A DNA stretch of 16,909 nucleotides. It comes from Thermoleophilia bacterium (GTDB lineage: Bacteria; Actinomycetota; Thermoleophilia; Gaiellales; Gaiellaceae). The translations under genes and the position numbers were made by a program. Below, piece by piece: positions 6,272 through 15,507 of this stretch (the stretch's first letter is position 1; the number at the start of each line of letters is the position of its first letter). The stretch lies in assembly GCA_014534415.1 (NCBI GenBank), contig JACVRM010000033.1, positions 1 to 16,909 of the forward strand, written 5' to 3'. Below the pieces are notes generated by a model, which made no database searches, was not told the origin of the DNA, and saw only the letters and a list, made by a program, of their open reading frames with translations.

Positions 6272-7075
6272 TTAGGTCGCGATCTCGAACTCGCGCAGGA
6301 CGTCGTTCAGGCTCAGACGCGCGTCGTGGGACTCGGCGCGCCAGCCGACGATCAGCGCACAGCTCAGCTCGTACCTGCCCGCCGGAAAATCCTTCGGCCG
6401 CGTCCCCGGGACGACGACGGCGCGCGGCGGAACCTCGCCGCGATACTCGACGGGCACCGCGCCCGTCACGTCGATCACCGGGACGCTGGCCGTGAGGCAC
6501 ACCTGCGCGGCGAGCACGGCCTCGGCGCCGACGCGGACGCCCTCCGTCACGATGGAGCGGGAGCCGAGGAACGCTCCATCCTCGACGATCACCGGCCGCG
6601 CCTGCGGGGGCTCGAGCACGCCGCCGATCCCGACGCCGCCCGCCAGGTGCACGTCAGCCCCGATCTGCGCGCAGGAGCCGACCGTCGCCCAGGTATCGAC
6701 CATCGTGCGCGGCCCCACCCACGCGCCGATGTTCACGTAGCCGGGCATCAGCACGACGCCCTCCGACAGGAACGAGCCGTAGCGCGCCACGCCCGGTGGC
6801 ACGACGCGCACGCCGCGTTCGGCGTGGTCGCGCTTGACGGGGATCTTGTCGAGGAACTGGAGGGCGCCGAGCTCGATCGGCTCGACCTTGCGGAACTTGA
6901 AGTAGAGCGAGATCGCCTTCTTCACCCACTCGTTCACGACCCAGCCGCCGTCGGCCGGCTCCGCGACGCGCAGGTGCCCACCATCGAGCAGTCGCACTGT
7001 TTCCCAGACGGGCTCCGGATCGCCCTCGCCGCCGTCCCAGAGCCGCTCGATCGCGGCGCGCAGCTCGCTCGTCAC
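6272..7075 (-). CDS. dapD: Tetrahydrodipicolinate N-succinyltransferase DapD (E. coli type)
   Basis: DapD transfers succinyl from succinyl-CoA to tetrahydrodipicolinate, the first committed step of the succinylase branch to meso-DAP and lysine. The 267 residues show an N-terminal helical domain (WVKKAISLYFKFR at 50-62) and a left-handed beta-helix with hexapeptide repeats. The signature block ARYGSFLSEGVVLMPGYVNIG leads into MVDTWATVGSCAQIG, then VHLAGGVGIGGVLEP, followed by a C-terminal strand region. Length and sequence fit the E. coli-type family, not the distinct mycobacterial type. Start GTG 7075 overlaps the dapC stop by four bases (GTGA), implying translational coupling. The same frame stays open upstream to 7588, but that part is antisense-free shadow of dapC and has no DapD similarity. 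Confidence 0.94.
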   Translation of the reverse strand: MTSELRAAIERLWDGGEGDPEPVWETVRLLDGGHLRVAEPADGGWVVNEWVKKAISLYFKFRKVEPIELGALQFLDKIPVKRDHAERGVRVVPPGVARYGSFLSEGVVLMPGYVNIGAWVGPRTMVDTWATVGSCAQIGADVHLAGGVGIGGVLEPPQARPVIVEDGAFLGSRSIVTEGVRVGAEAVLAAQVCLTASVPVIDVTGAVPVEYRGEVPPRAVVVPGTRPKDFPAGRYELSCALIVGWRAESHDARLSLNDVLREFEIAT

Positions 7076-8208
7076 AGCGCGTCCTCCAGGAGCGCCGCTG
7101 CGCGGCGGCATTCCTCGACGGGCGGCGTCAGCGCGATGCGGACGTAACCCTCGCCGGACGGGCCGAAGTAGGAGCCCGGTGAGACGACCACGCCGCGTTC
7201 GAGCAGGCGGGCCGCGAACGCCTCGGACGGCTCGCTGCCCGGTACCTCGACCCACAGGTAGATCGTCGCGGTGCTCCCGGCGACGCGCACGCCGCGCCGC
7301 ACGAGCGCGTCGACGATGATTGCGCGCTTCTCCGCGTACAGCGCCCTGTTCCGTTCGACGTGTTCCTCGTCGTCCCAGGCAGCGACCGCCGCGCGCTGGA
7401 CGAACTCCTGCGGAGCCGTGCCGACCGTCGGCCGGAAGGCACGCAGCGCGGCGACCAGCTCCGCATCGCCGGCTACGAAACCCGAGCGGTACCCCGTCAT
7501 CGACGAGCGCTTGCTCAGGCTGTGGAACGCGAGCACGTTCGTGCGATCGACGAGCTGGAGGACCGACGCCGGCGGCGCTTCGAACCACAGCTCGGTATAC
7601 GCCTCGTCGGCCGCCAGCACGAATCCGTGCGCGCGCGCGAGCCCGGCCGCCTGCTCCAGGAAGGCGAGCGGGGCGACCGCGCCCGTCGGGTTGTTCGGGT
7701 AGTTGAGCCAGAGCAGCGCGACGGACTCCCAGTCGACGCCGTCCAGGTCGGGCAGGAAGGCGTTCTCCTCGAGCAGCGGCAGCGCGAGCGGCTCACCGCC
7801 CGCGAATAGGGCACCGCGCTCGTAGACGGGGTAGCCGGGCTCGGTATACGCGACCAGCGTCCGGCCGCCGTCGCGATCGAGCAGCGCCTGAGCGAGGCTG
7901 AAGATCGCCTCCTTGGCACCGAGCGTGGGGATGACCTCGCGGTCGGGGTCCAGCTCGCTCGCGAACCGCCGGCCGACCCACCGCGCGACCGCGGAGCGGA
8001 GCTCGGGGAGGCCCTGCGCGGGCGGGTAACCCGAAGCGTGCGGCACCGCCTCGACGAGCGCCCGCTCGATACGCGGGTCGGCTCGCTCGCGCGGGTCGCC
8101 GACGCCCATGTCCACGACGTGAACGCCGCGCGCCTGAACGCGCCGCCTGGCCTCCTCGAGGCGGACGAACGGGTAGGTGCCGACGCGGGCGAGCAAGGGG
8201 GAGGGCAC
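7072..8208 (-). CDS. dapC: N-succinyl-diaminopimelate aminotransferase DapC
   Basis: This fold-type I PLP aminotransferase moves an amino group from glutamate to N-succinyl-2-amino-6-ketopimelate, the step after DapD. Seen: YPFVRLEEARRR and GVGDPRERADPRI near the N-terminus, ASGYPPAQGLPELR, NYPNNPTGA (169-177), AADEAYTELWF with Asp201, and the Schiff-base lysine K233 in HSLSKRSSMTGYRSGF. The start is set at GTG 8208 (378 residues), seven bases after a CAGAAT -10 box. ATG 8235 would add nine residues and lies across the hflX -10 box on the other strand, so it is the weaker choice. It is the first gene of dapC-dapD, diverging from hflX. dapE is not in the window. Confidence 0.93.
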   Translation of the reverse strand: MPSPLLARVGTYPFVRLEEARRRVQARGVHVVDMGVGDPRERADPRIERALVEAVPHASGYPPAQGLPELRSAVARWVGRRFASELDPDREVIPTLGAKEAIFSLAQALLDRDGGRTLVAYTEPGYPVYERGALFAGGEPLALPLLEENAFLPDLDGVDWESVALLWLNYPNNPTGAVAPLAFLEQAAGLARAHGFVLAADEAYTELWFEAPPASVLQLVDRTNVLAFHSLSKRSSMTGYRSGFVAGDAELVAALRAFRPTVGTAPQEFVQRAAVAAWDDEEHVERNRALYAEKRAIIVDALVRRGVRVAGSTATIYLWVEVPGSEPSEAFAARLLERGVVVSPGSYFGPSGEGYVRIALTPPVEECRRAAALLEDAL

Positions 8209-8215
8209 GTACGAG

Positions 8216-8221
8216 ATTCTG
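8216..8221 (-). promoter_or_regulatory. -10 box for leaderless dapC-dapD mRNA
   Basis: On the reverse strand CAGAAT occupies 8221-8216, exactly seven bases before the GTG at 8208. No SD is visible. The position matches other apparently leaderless genes here and supports the GTG over the ATG at 8235. Confidence 0.4.
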
Positions 8222-8232
8222 CCGAGCCGGGG

Positions 8233-8238
8233 CATAAT
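8233..8238 (+). promoter_or_regulatory. -10 box for leaderless hflX-dut-nudix mRNA
   Basis: CATAAT at 8233-8238, one base from TATAAT, lies seven bases before GTG 8246, so transcription would begin at the start codon. It is back to back with the dapC -10, with 11 bases between the two hexamers. Confidence 0.5.
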
Positions 8239-8245
8239 CCTCCCG

Positions 8246-9570
<1,325 letters not shown>

Positions 9571-9574
<4 letters not shown>

Positions 9575-10002
9575 TCGAGCTGCCGATCCGGCGCCTTCGC
9601 ACCGACGCCACCGTTCCGGCGCGCGCGTACGAGGGCGACGCCGGGCTCGACCTCGCCGCGTGCGAGCGACAGACGCTGGAGCCGGGCGAGCGCGCCGTCG
9701 TGCCGACGGGGCTCGCGGTCGCGGTGCCCGAAGGCTACGCGGCATTCGTGCAACCGCGCTCGGGGCTCGCCGCGCGGCACGGCATCACCATCGTCAACAC
9801 GCCCGGCCTCGTCGACTCCGGATACCGCGGTGAGATCAAGGTCGTGCTGCTCAACACGGATGCCCGCCGCCCTTTCGTCGTCGAGCCCGGCATGCGGATC
9901 GCGCAGCTCGTCGTCGTACCGGTAGCGGAGGTGAAGCCACTCGAGACCGAGGAGCTGCCCGCGAGCGACCGCGGCGAGCGCGGCTTCGGCTCCTCCGCGT
10001 AA
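9571..10002 (+). CDS. dut: dUTP diphosphatase (dUTPase)
   Basis: This homotrimeric dUTPase cleaves dUTP to dUMP and PPi, keeping uracil out of DNA and feeding dTMP synthesis. All five motifs are present in the 143 residues: DAGLDLAA, PRSGLAARHG, GLVDSGYRGEI with the Tyr that excludes ribose, RIAQLVV, and the C-terminal P-loop-like GERGFGSSA. Start GTG 9571 overlaps the hflX TGA as GTGA, so translation is probably coupled. The stop TAA shares one base with the next gene's ATG. The arrangement hflX-dut-nudix is a tight operon. Confidence 0.95.
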
Positions 10003-10460
10003 TGGGCGCCGAGCCGCGCATCCGCGTCTCGGCGATCCTGCGCTGGCAGAACCGGCTGCTGCTCTGCCGTCACGAGAAGGGCGGCCGCGAGCACTGGCTG
10101 CTCCCGGGCGGCGGCGTGCACTCGGGCGAGAGCCTCGTGGCCGCCCTCCACCGAGAGCTCGCCGAGGAGGTCGGCCTCGCCGACGAGCCGCCCGTCGAAG
10201 GGCCCGTCGCCATCGTCGACTCGATCGCGCCCGAGCGGAGCTTCGCGCAGAAGCACGTGGTGCACATCATCTTCGCCGCCGACTTGACAGGGCGATCGCT
10301 GGAGGCGGTCTCGTCGCAGGACGCCGCGGTGCGCGGCCACCGGCTCTTCGGCGTGGCGGAGCTCGACGGGGTCGTGCTGCACCCGCCGATCCAGCGGTTC
10401 CTGCAACGCTGGCGACCGGGCGACCCGATCGTCTACCTCGGCCCGCTCTGGGCGCCGTGA
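10002..10460 (+). CDS. Nudix hydrolase, MutT-like
   Basis: A single Nudix domain of 152 residues. The box fits the Gx5Ex7REUxEExGU consensus exactly, from Gly in GGVHSGE to Leu in RELAEEVGL. The N-terminal strand RIRVSAILRWQNRLLLCRHE is typical, as is WLLPGGGVHSGES. Such enzymes hydrolyse nucleoside diphosphates linked to another group; the substrate cannot be told from sequence. Coupling to dut suggests nucleotide-pool sanitation, by inference only. The start ATG 10002 overlaps the dut TAA by one base. It ends 19 bases from the convergent gatD. Confidence 0.9.
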   Translation: MGAEPRIRVSAILRWQNRLLLCRHEKGGREHWLLPGGGVHSGESLVAALHRELAEEVGLADEPPVEGPVAIVDSIAPERSFAQKHVVHIIFAADLTGRSLEAVSSQDAAVRGHRLFGVAELDGVVLHPPIQRFLQRWRPGDPIVYLGPLWAP

Positions 10461-10479
10461 GGCGTCGCAGCCGGCGAGG

Positions 10480-11232
10480 CTAGAAGCGGCCACCCCGGTG
10501 ACGGGCGCGCCGTGCCGAGACGGCGTGCGCCTCGCGCTCCAAGTCGTCTGCCAGCGGCTCGAACGACGGCCGCTCTCCCGTCCGCCGCTCGACCGCACGG
10601 GCGAGCAGCCAGTCGGCGAGCCACGGGTTGCGCGGCAGCAGCGGGCCGTGCAGATACGTGCCGAGCGCGTTTCCGACGCGACAGCCCTCGTAGCCGCTCT
10701 CGCCGTCGTTGCCGAAGCCGGCCACGACGCGGCCCAGCGGTGTGGCATCCGCGTCCAGCCTGGTCCGGCCGGCATGGTTCTCGAAGCCGGCGAGTGTCCG
10801 GCGCTCGCCCGGCTCGAGCTCACATTCCAACAGCACGTCGCCGATCATGCGGCGCTCGCCGGCGACCGTGTGGAGCGGGAAGACGCCCGCGCCCGGAAGC
10901 TCCTGGCCGCTGCGCTCGCGGTAGAAGCGGCCGAGCAGCTGGTAGCCCCCGCAGACCGCCAGGACCGGTGTCCCGGTGGCCGCCGCCGCGAGGAGCGCGT
11001 CGCCGCGTGCGGCGAGATCGGGCGCGATCAGCGCTTGCTCGCGGTCCTGCCCGCCGCCCACGTAGAGGAGGTCGTGTGCGTCGGGGTCGAGCGGATCGCC
11101 TACACCGATCGCCTCGAGCTCCACGGCGAGCCCGCGCCAGGCGGCCCGCCGCGCCAGGACCGCGATGTTGCCGCGATCCGCGTAGATGTTGAGGTAGTCC
11201 GGGTAGAGGTGGCCGACGCGCACAGCGATCAC
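10480..11232 (-). CDS. gatD: Lipid II isoglutaminyl synthase, glutaminase subunit GatD
   Basis: GatD is the class I-like (CobB/CobQ-type) glutaminase that supplies ammonia to MurT for amidation of the alpha-carboxyl of D-Glu in lipid II, giving D-isoglutamine. In the 250 residues the N-terminus HLYPDYLNIYADRGN is diagnostic, VGGGQDREQ follows near 58, the nucleophile is C94 in AVCGGYQLLG, and H195 lies in TYLHGPLLPRNP. The start GTG 11232 overlaps the murT TGA as GTGA, so the two are coupled and probably made in equal amounts. Length is normal; the last 40 or so residues are Arg-rich and variable. Confidence 0.95.
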   Translation of the reverse strand: MIAVRVGHLYPDYLNIYADRGNIAVLARRAAWRGLAVELEAIGVGDPLDPDAHDLLYVGGGQDREQALIAPDLAARGDALLAAAATGTPVLAVCGGYQLLGRFYRERSGQELPGAGVFPLHTVAGERRMIGDVLLECELEPGERRTLAGFENHAGRTRLDADATPLGRVVAGFGNDGESGYEGCRVGNALGTYLHGPLLPRNPWLADWLLARAVERRTGERPSFEPLADDLEREAHAVSARRARHRGGRF

Positions 11233-12605
11233 GCCGCGTGCTCCCAGTACGGACGCGCGTACCCGCGCTGGGCGACGATCTGGCGGACGGCGAGCATCGC
11301 CGTGTACGTCGGCAAACAGACGAGCTCGCCGCCGGGCGAGGTGCGAGCCAGGCCGCGGTCAAGAGCACGCGCCAGATCCGGCTCGACCTCGATCGCGTCT
11401 TCGGCGAAACCGGCGTACTTGCACCGCAACGCGAGCTCTGCCGCCCGCTCCCCGCTCGCGACGACTCCGTCGAGCTCGGCGAGCAGAGGCTCGAAGTCGA
11501 CATCCCAGATCCAGGAGACGTCGCGTCCGTCGGCGATCTCGTCGTTGAGCGCGATGAGGGCGAGCCGCGGCGCACCACCTGCGAGCAGCGTTCGCACCGC
11601 CTCGTTCGCGCCGGCGGGGTTCTTGACGAGCAGCATGAGCAGTTGCCGGTCGCCGATACGGATGCGTTCGAAGCGCCCGAACGCCGCGCTGAAGCGCTCG
11701 AGGCCGACGACGATCTCGTCGAGCGAGGCGCCGAGCACGCCGGCGAGTGACGCTGCCGCCACCGCGTTGTAGACGTTGTAGAGACCCGGGAGCGGCAGCC
11801 GGACGCGACGGGCGCCCGCCGGGGTCACGAGTTCGAAGGAGACCGACTCGAGGCCGGCCAGCTCGATGTCGCGCGCGCAGCTGTCCAGCGGTGGGCGGCC
11901 GTGGCCGCACGCGGGGCAGCGGTAGTCGCCGAGATGGCCGATGTACGCGGCGGCATACTCGTAGGGCGTCCCGCAGCGAAGGCACCACTTCGAGTCGGCC
12001 GCGTGCTGAAGCCCCGGCTGCGCGTGGCGCGGGTCGTCGAGCCCGAAGACGAGCGCCCCGGCGCGTTCGCGCGCGAGGTCGCCCACCTGCGGGTCGTCGC
12101 CGTTCAGGACGAGGCGCGCGCCTTCGGGCAGCTCCCGCACGCTCGCCCGCCAGCGCTCGGCCACATGCTCGAGCTCGCCGTAGCGATCGAGCTGGTCGCG
12201 AAAGAGGTTGCCGAGGCACACAGCGCGCGGACGAACGCGCCGCGCCACGTCGGGGAGCGCTCCCTCATCGACCTCGAAGAGGCCGAGCTGGGCGCCGTCT
12301 GCGGCGAGCAGCGTAGACGCCACGCCGGAGACGAGATTCGCGCCCGAGCGATTGTGGGCCAGCCGCACACGCGGCGACAGAATCTCCGCGACCATCGAGC
12401 ACGTCGTCGTCTTGCCGTTCGTCGCCGAGACGAGCGCCGAGCCGAGCGGCAGCCGCGCCGCCAAGCGATCGAGCGCGTCGGGATCGATGCGGGTCAGCAG
12501 CTTCCCCGGCAAGGTCGTGCCGCCGCCCGTCCTCGCCAGCCGCGACAGCCGAGCGGCGGCGCGCGCGAGCGCGATCTCCGCAGCGAGGGGGAGACGGGGA
12601 CGCAC
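11229..12605 (-). CDS. murT: Lipid II isoglutaminyl synthase, Mur-ligase-like subunit MurT
   Basis: MurT activates the D-Glu carboxyl of lipid II with ATP and adds the ammonia released by GatD. The 458 residues show a Mur ligase central domain with the P-loop ATNGKTTT (K65), the HNRSGANLVSG and EVDEGALP segments, an inserted zinc ribbon with C208, C211, C230 and C233 (CLRC and CPAC), and a C-terminal DUF1727 domain with the SWIWDVDFE motif, Asp368 being the probable catalytic acid near the GatD active site. Start GTG 12605 has no SD but lies seven bases after a TACGCT box, so it is probably leaderless. It heads the murT-gatD operon. The pair is typical of Actinomycetota and Bacillota walls. 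Confidence 0.95.
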   Translation of the reverse strand: MRPRLPLAAEIALARAAARLSRLARTGGGTTLPGKLLTRIDPDALDRLAARLPLGSALVSATNGKTTTCSMVAEILSPRVRLAHNRSGANLVSGVASTLLAADGAQLGLFEVDEGALPDVARRVRPRAVCLGNLFRDQLDRYGELEHVAERWRASVRELPEGARLVLNGDDPQVGDLARERAGALVFGLDDPRHAQPGLQHAADSKWCLRCGTPYEYAAAYIGHLGDYRCPACGHGRPPLDSCARDIELAGLESVSFELVTPAGARRVRLPLPGLYNVYNAVAAASLAGVLGASLDEIVVGLERFSAAFGRFERIRIGDRQLLMLLVKNPAGANEAVRTLLAGGAPRLALIALNDEIADGRDVSWIWDVDFEPLLAELDGVVASGERAAELALRCKYAGFAEDAIEVEPDLARALDRGLARTSPGGELVCLPTYTAMLAVRQIVAQRGYARPYWEHAA

Positions 12606-12612
12606 GAATCCG

Positions 12613-12618
12613 AGCGTA
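12613..12618 (-). promoter_or_regulatory. -10 box for leaderless murT-gatD mRNA
   Basis: On the reverse strand TACGCT spans 12618-12613 and is followed by seven bases and then the GTG start. It fits TANNNT. The -35 is not clear. Confidence 0.4.
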
Positions 12619-12789
12619 GCGTCCGCGCGCGTGTCCCCCGAACGAGGTGAGTCGAACGGCCTCCCCCCGACGGGGGATGAACGGCCTTCCGGGGCCGCTT
12701 ACCTTCAGTGCACCGGTCGGTCTCGGCGGCCGGCTCTGTGGCCCGCTACAGCGGAGAAAGAGAGGACGTGGACGGATACGGCGGCAGGA

Positions 12790-12814
12790 GGCGGGGCGAG
12801 GCCCGCCAGGTGAG
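12790..12814 (+). promoter_or_regulatory. hairpin next to the ribosome binding site of the GGDEF/HD-GYP gene
   Basis: GGCGGG (12790-12795) pairs perfectly with CCCGCC (12802-12807), and an SD-like AGGTGAG follows directly at 12808-12814. AGGTGAG is 12 bases from ATG 12827 and only 3 from an in-frame GTG at 12818, so neither spacing is ideal. The rest of the 220-base region after murT has a CCCCC-GAC-GGGGG hairpin (12664-12676) and a repeated AACGGCCT. No c-di-GMP riboswitch was recognised. Confidence 0.3.
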
Positions 12815-12826
12815 CTCGTGGGCGCG

Positions 12827-15454
12827 ATGAGCACGCCTGAGCATGGAGCTCCGCTGCCCGGCGACGAGCCGCCCTCGCGTGAGCCGCCGCTGCCGCTCGG
12901 CGCGGCGGTCTACGCGGCGCTGGTCGGAGCTGCGGCGATCGGATGCGCCGTCCCGCTGCTCAGCCGGCTGAGTTTCGACACACCGGGATGGACGACTTTC
13001 CTGCTCCTGGCGGGCGCGGCAGCGGTCGCACAGCTCTTCACCGTCCGGACGCGCCGGAACTACTCGTACCACACGACGGGCGTCTTTCTCGTCCCGGCGA
13101 TCCTGCTGCTGCCGGTGCCGCTGATCGCGCTGCTGCCGCTCGCGCAGCGAATCCCAGACTGGCTGCGCCGGCGTGCGTCCTGGCCGGTTCAGTGCTTCAA
13201 CGTCTTCAACTACACCCTCGCGGTGCTCGCCGCGTGGGGAGCCGCCGACCTGACCCGTTCGCTCGCGCCCGACGGTGCGGCGGGCCTCGCCGTGACCGGC
13301 CTCGTCACCGCTTTCGTCTTCGTCGGCCTCCAGGCGGCGCTCGCCGCGCCGATGGTGTCGCTCGCGCGGCGCTGCTCACTCCGCGAGACGGGCGTCTTGA
13401 CGTTCCACGGGATCTCCACGGAGCTCGTGCTCGCCGCGCTCGGCGTCGGCGTCGCGTTCCTTTGGGTCGAGAACCCCTGGCTCGTGCCCTTCGCGCTCGC
13501 TCCGCTGTTCATCGTGCACCGGTCACTCAGCGTGCCGCTGCTCGAGGCCGAGGCGCGGGTCGACCCGAAGACTGGACTCTTCAACGCCCGCCACTTCCAG
13601 GCGGTGCTCCAGAACGAGTTCGCCCGTGCCGAGCGGTTCGACCGGCCGCTTGCAGTCGTCATGGCAGACATCGACCTCTTGCGCGAGGTCAACAACACGT
13701 TCGGGCACCTGGCAGGCGACGCGGCGCTACGCGCCGTGGCCGACGTCTTCCGAGCCCAGCTGCGCCACTACGACGTGCCGGCCCGATTCGGCGGCGAAGA
13801 GCTCGCGATCGTGCTGCCCGAGACCGACGCCGAGGAGGCCGCCGAGATTGCAGAGCGCATCCGGCGCTCCGTCGCCGCGCATCGCGTCCTGGTGGAGACG
13901 TCAGCCGATCCGATTGCCGTGACGATCTCGATCGGCGTCGCCGCCTTCCCCGCGGACGCGCGGGAGGCGACCGAGCTGGTCCATAAAGCCGACCTCGCGG
14001 TCTACCGCGCCAAGCTCCAGGGCCGCAACCGCGTCGTCCGCGCCGGAGCGGATGCCGTGCCGGTCGTGCGCGAGCCGGAAGCGGCTCCCGAGCCCGTGCA
14101 GCCGACCGCGGTCCCGGCAGTCGAGCGAGCGCCGACGCGCTCGCCGCTGCTCTGGACGATCGGGCTCGGCGGGATCGCGGCCGGCGCGCTGGGGATGATG
14201 CTGGGCCGCGAGCAGGATCTGCTCGGCATGCTGGCCGTGGCGGGAATCGTAGCGCTCGTGCAGGCGCTCGCCGACGATCTTCCCGAGGAGGCCGCGTCGG
14301 TGAACGCGGTCGGCATTCTGGCGGGGGCCGCGCTGTTCGGGCCTCGCGTGGCGCTTGCGCTGGCCGCCGTCGCGTGCGCCGTGGCGTGGGGGAGGACGCG
14401 AATGCCCCTGGCGCGCCTCATGTTCGACATCGGAACGCTCACGCTGGCTGCGCTCGGCGCATCGGCGGCGTTCGCGATGCGCCCGGCCGCGCTCGACGGG
14501 GAGCTGGTGACCGTCCTCGCCGGGGTCGGCGGCGGGCTCGTGTACTTCGCGGCCGCTGCCGTGCTCCCCGTCGCCTCCGCGAACATCTTCACGGGGGTCT
14601 CCTGGCGCGCCATCTGGCGTGCCCTACCGGAGTCCGCGCTGTTCCACTACGTGGCGGCGGGGCTGCTGGCCGCCGTCGTGGCGATCGCGTACGGCGCTGC
14701 GGGACTGTGGACGCTTGCGCTACTCGTCGTGCCGCTCCTGCTCGCCCGCAGCACCCAGGACCGCCACGCCGCCGCCGCCGGCCGCGCAGCCGAGGGGCTC
14801 CGTGTGACTGTCCGCCAGCTGAGCGCGCGCGCCGGCCGCCTCGAGCAGGAAAACGCCGCCCTGCGCTCGCACTCGACCGCCCTTATGGAGGCGGTCGCCA
14901 GCCAGGTGGACGCGCGCGAAGCCGTCGGCCATTCGCGCGACGTGCAGGCGCTTTCGCTTGCGATCGGACGGCGCCTGGGGCTCTCGGAGGCCGAGCTCGA
15001 GCTCCTCGGACACGCTGCGCTCTTCCACGACGTCGGCAAGCTCGCCGTTCCCGACGCCGTCCTCCTGAAGCACGACGCGCTCACGGACGCCGAATGGGCG
15101 CTGCTGCGGCCGCACGCCGAGGAGGGCGCCGATCTCGTCGAGCAGCTGGCCTTCCTCGAGGACGCCGTTCCGGCAATCCGACACCACCACGAGCGCTACG
15201 ACGGCACCGGGTATCCCGACGGGCTGAACGGCGACGATATCCCGCTGGGCGCGCGCGTGATCCATGTGGCCGAGTCAGTCGTCTCGATGCTCGAAGGACG
15301 CCGCGGGCCGGCACGGGCGGCACACGAAATCCTCGCCGAGCTGCGCCGCTGCTCCGGAACGCAGTTCTGCCCGCGGTGCGTCGACGCGTTCGAGGGGCTC
15401 GCCGCCAGCGGCTTCCTGCCTACGCTCCGCGCTCGCCCGCGCGTCGCCGCGTAG
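12827..15454 (+). CDS. Membrane GGDEF and HD-GYP protein, putative bifunctional c-di-GMP enzyme
   Basis: The 875-residue protein is built as membrane block 1 (about 23-245), GGDEF domain (246-405), Pro-rich linker, membrane block 2 (about 437-641), coiled coil (about 655-700), HD-GYP domain (about 700-865). The GGDEF domain has DPKTGLFN at 246, an active-site GGEEL at 322-326 and RHYD five residues before it, a product-inhibition I-site. The HD-GYP domain has HD at 734-735 (HDVGKLAVPD) and HHERYDGTGYP from 787. It should therefore both make and break c-di-GMP. Start ATG 12827 is preferred for a short polar N-terminus before the first helix; GTG 12818 is possible, and an open frame reaches back to 12647. 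The late GTQF motif continues as CPRC instead of the usual Asp-Pro. It probably senses something at the membrane; the signal is unknown. Confidence 0.92.
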   Translation: MSTPEHGAPLPGDEPPSREPPLPLGAAVYAALVGAAAIGCAVPLLSRLSFDTPGWTTFLLLAGAAAVAQLFTVRTRRNYSYHTTGVFLVPAILLLPVPLIALLPLAQRIPDWLRRRASWPVQCFNVFNYTLAVLAAWGAADLTRSLAPDGAAGLAVTGLVTAFVFVGLQAALAAPMVSLARRCSLRETGVLTFHGISTELVLAALGVGVAFLWVENPWLVPFALAPLFIVHRSLSVPLLEAEARVDPKTGLFNARHFQAVLQNEFARAERFDRPLAVVMADIDLLREVNNTFGHLAGDAALRAVADVFRAQLRHYDVPARFGGEELAIVLPETDAEEAAEIAERIRRSVAAHRVLVETSADPIAVTISIGVAAFPADAREATELVHKADLAVYRAKLQGRNRVVRAGADAVPVVREPEAAPEPVQPTAVPAVERAPTRSPLLWTIGLGGIAAGALGMMLGREQDLLGMLAVAGIVALVQALADDLPEEAASVNAVGILAGAALFGPRVALALAAVACAVAWGRTRMPLARLMFDIGTLTLAALGASAAFAMRPAALDGELVTVLAGVGGGLVYFAAAAVLPVASANIFTGVSWRAIWRALPESALFHYVAAGLLAAVVAIAYGAAGLWTLALLVVPLLLARSTQDRHAAAAGRAAEGLRVTVRQLSARAGRLEQENAALRSHSTALMEAVASQVDAREAVGHSRDVQALSLAIGRRLGLSEAELELLGHAALFHDVGKLAVPDAVLLKHDALTDAEWALLRPHAEEGADLVEQLAFLEDAVPAIRHHHERYDGTGYPDGLNGDDIPLGARVIHVAESVVSMLEGRRGPARAAHEILAELRRCSGTQFCPRCVDAFEGLAASGFLPTLRARPRVAA

Positions 15455-15457
15455 TTC

Positions 15458-15467
15458 TTCGCGCGAA
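15458..15467. promoter_or_regulatory. TTCGCGCGAA palindrome upstream of the repeat-protein promoter
   Basis: A perfect 10-base palindrome starts four bases after the preceding stop codon and ends five bases before the -35 of the next gene. The half-site TTGCGAA recurs at 15473-15479. It is a possible operator, inferred from position only. Confidence 0.25.
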
Positions 15468-15472
15468 TTTAC

Positions 15473-15500
15473 TTGCGAACGGTTCGATACGCTCTAACCT
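15473..15500 (+). promoter_or_regulatory. promoter for leaderless HNH-repeat gene
   Basis: TTGCGA (15473-15478), a 16-base spacer and TAACCT (15495-15500) form the best -35/-10 pair in the window. The -10 ends seven bases before ATG 15508, so transcription should start at the ATG. Confidence 0.5.
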
Positions 15501-15507
15501 TCTTGCC

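Noticed and set aside
7076..7588. N-terminal extension of dapD in frame
   Set aside because: It overlaps dapC completely in another frame, and the GTG at 7075 gives a full-length normal DapD.
12606..12826. c-di-GMP riboswitch upstream of the GGDEF/HD-GYP gene
   Set aside because: The conserved GEMM-type core sequences were not found; only short GC hairpins are present.
14374..15507. Long forward frame running into the HNH-repeat gene
   Set aside because: It lies over the GGDEF/HD-GYP gene in another frame and is Arg/Ala/Gly rich without domains; only the part from 15508 is a real gene.
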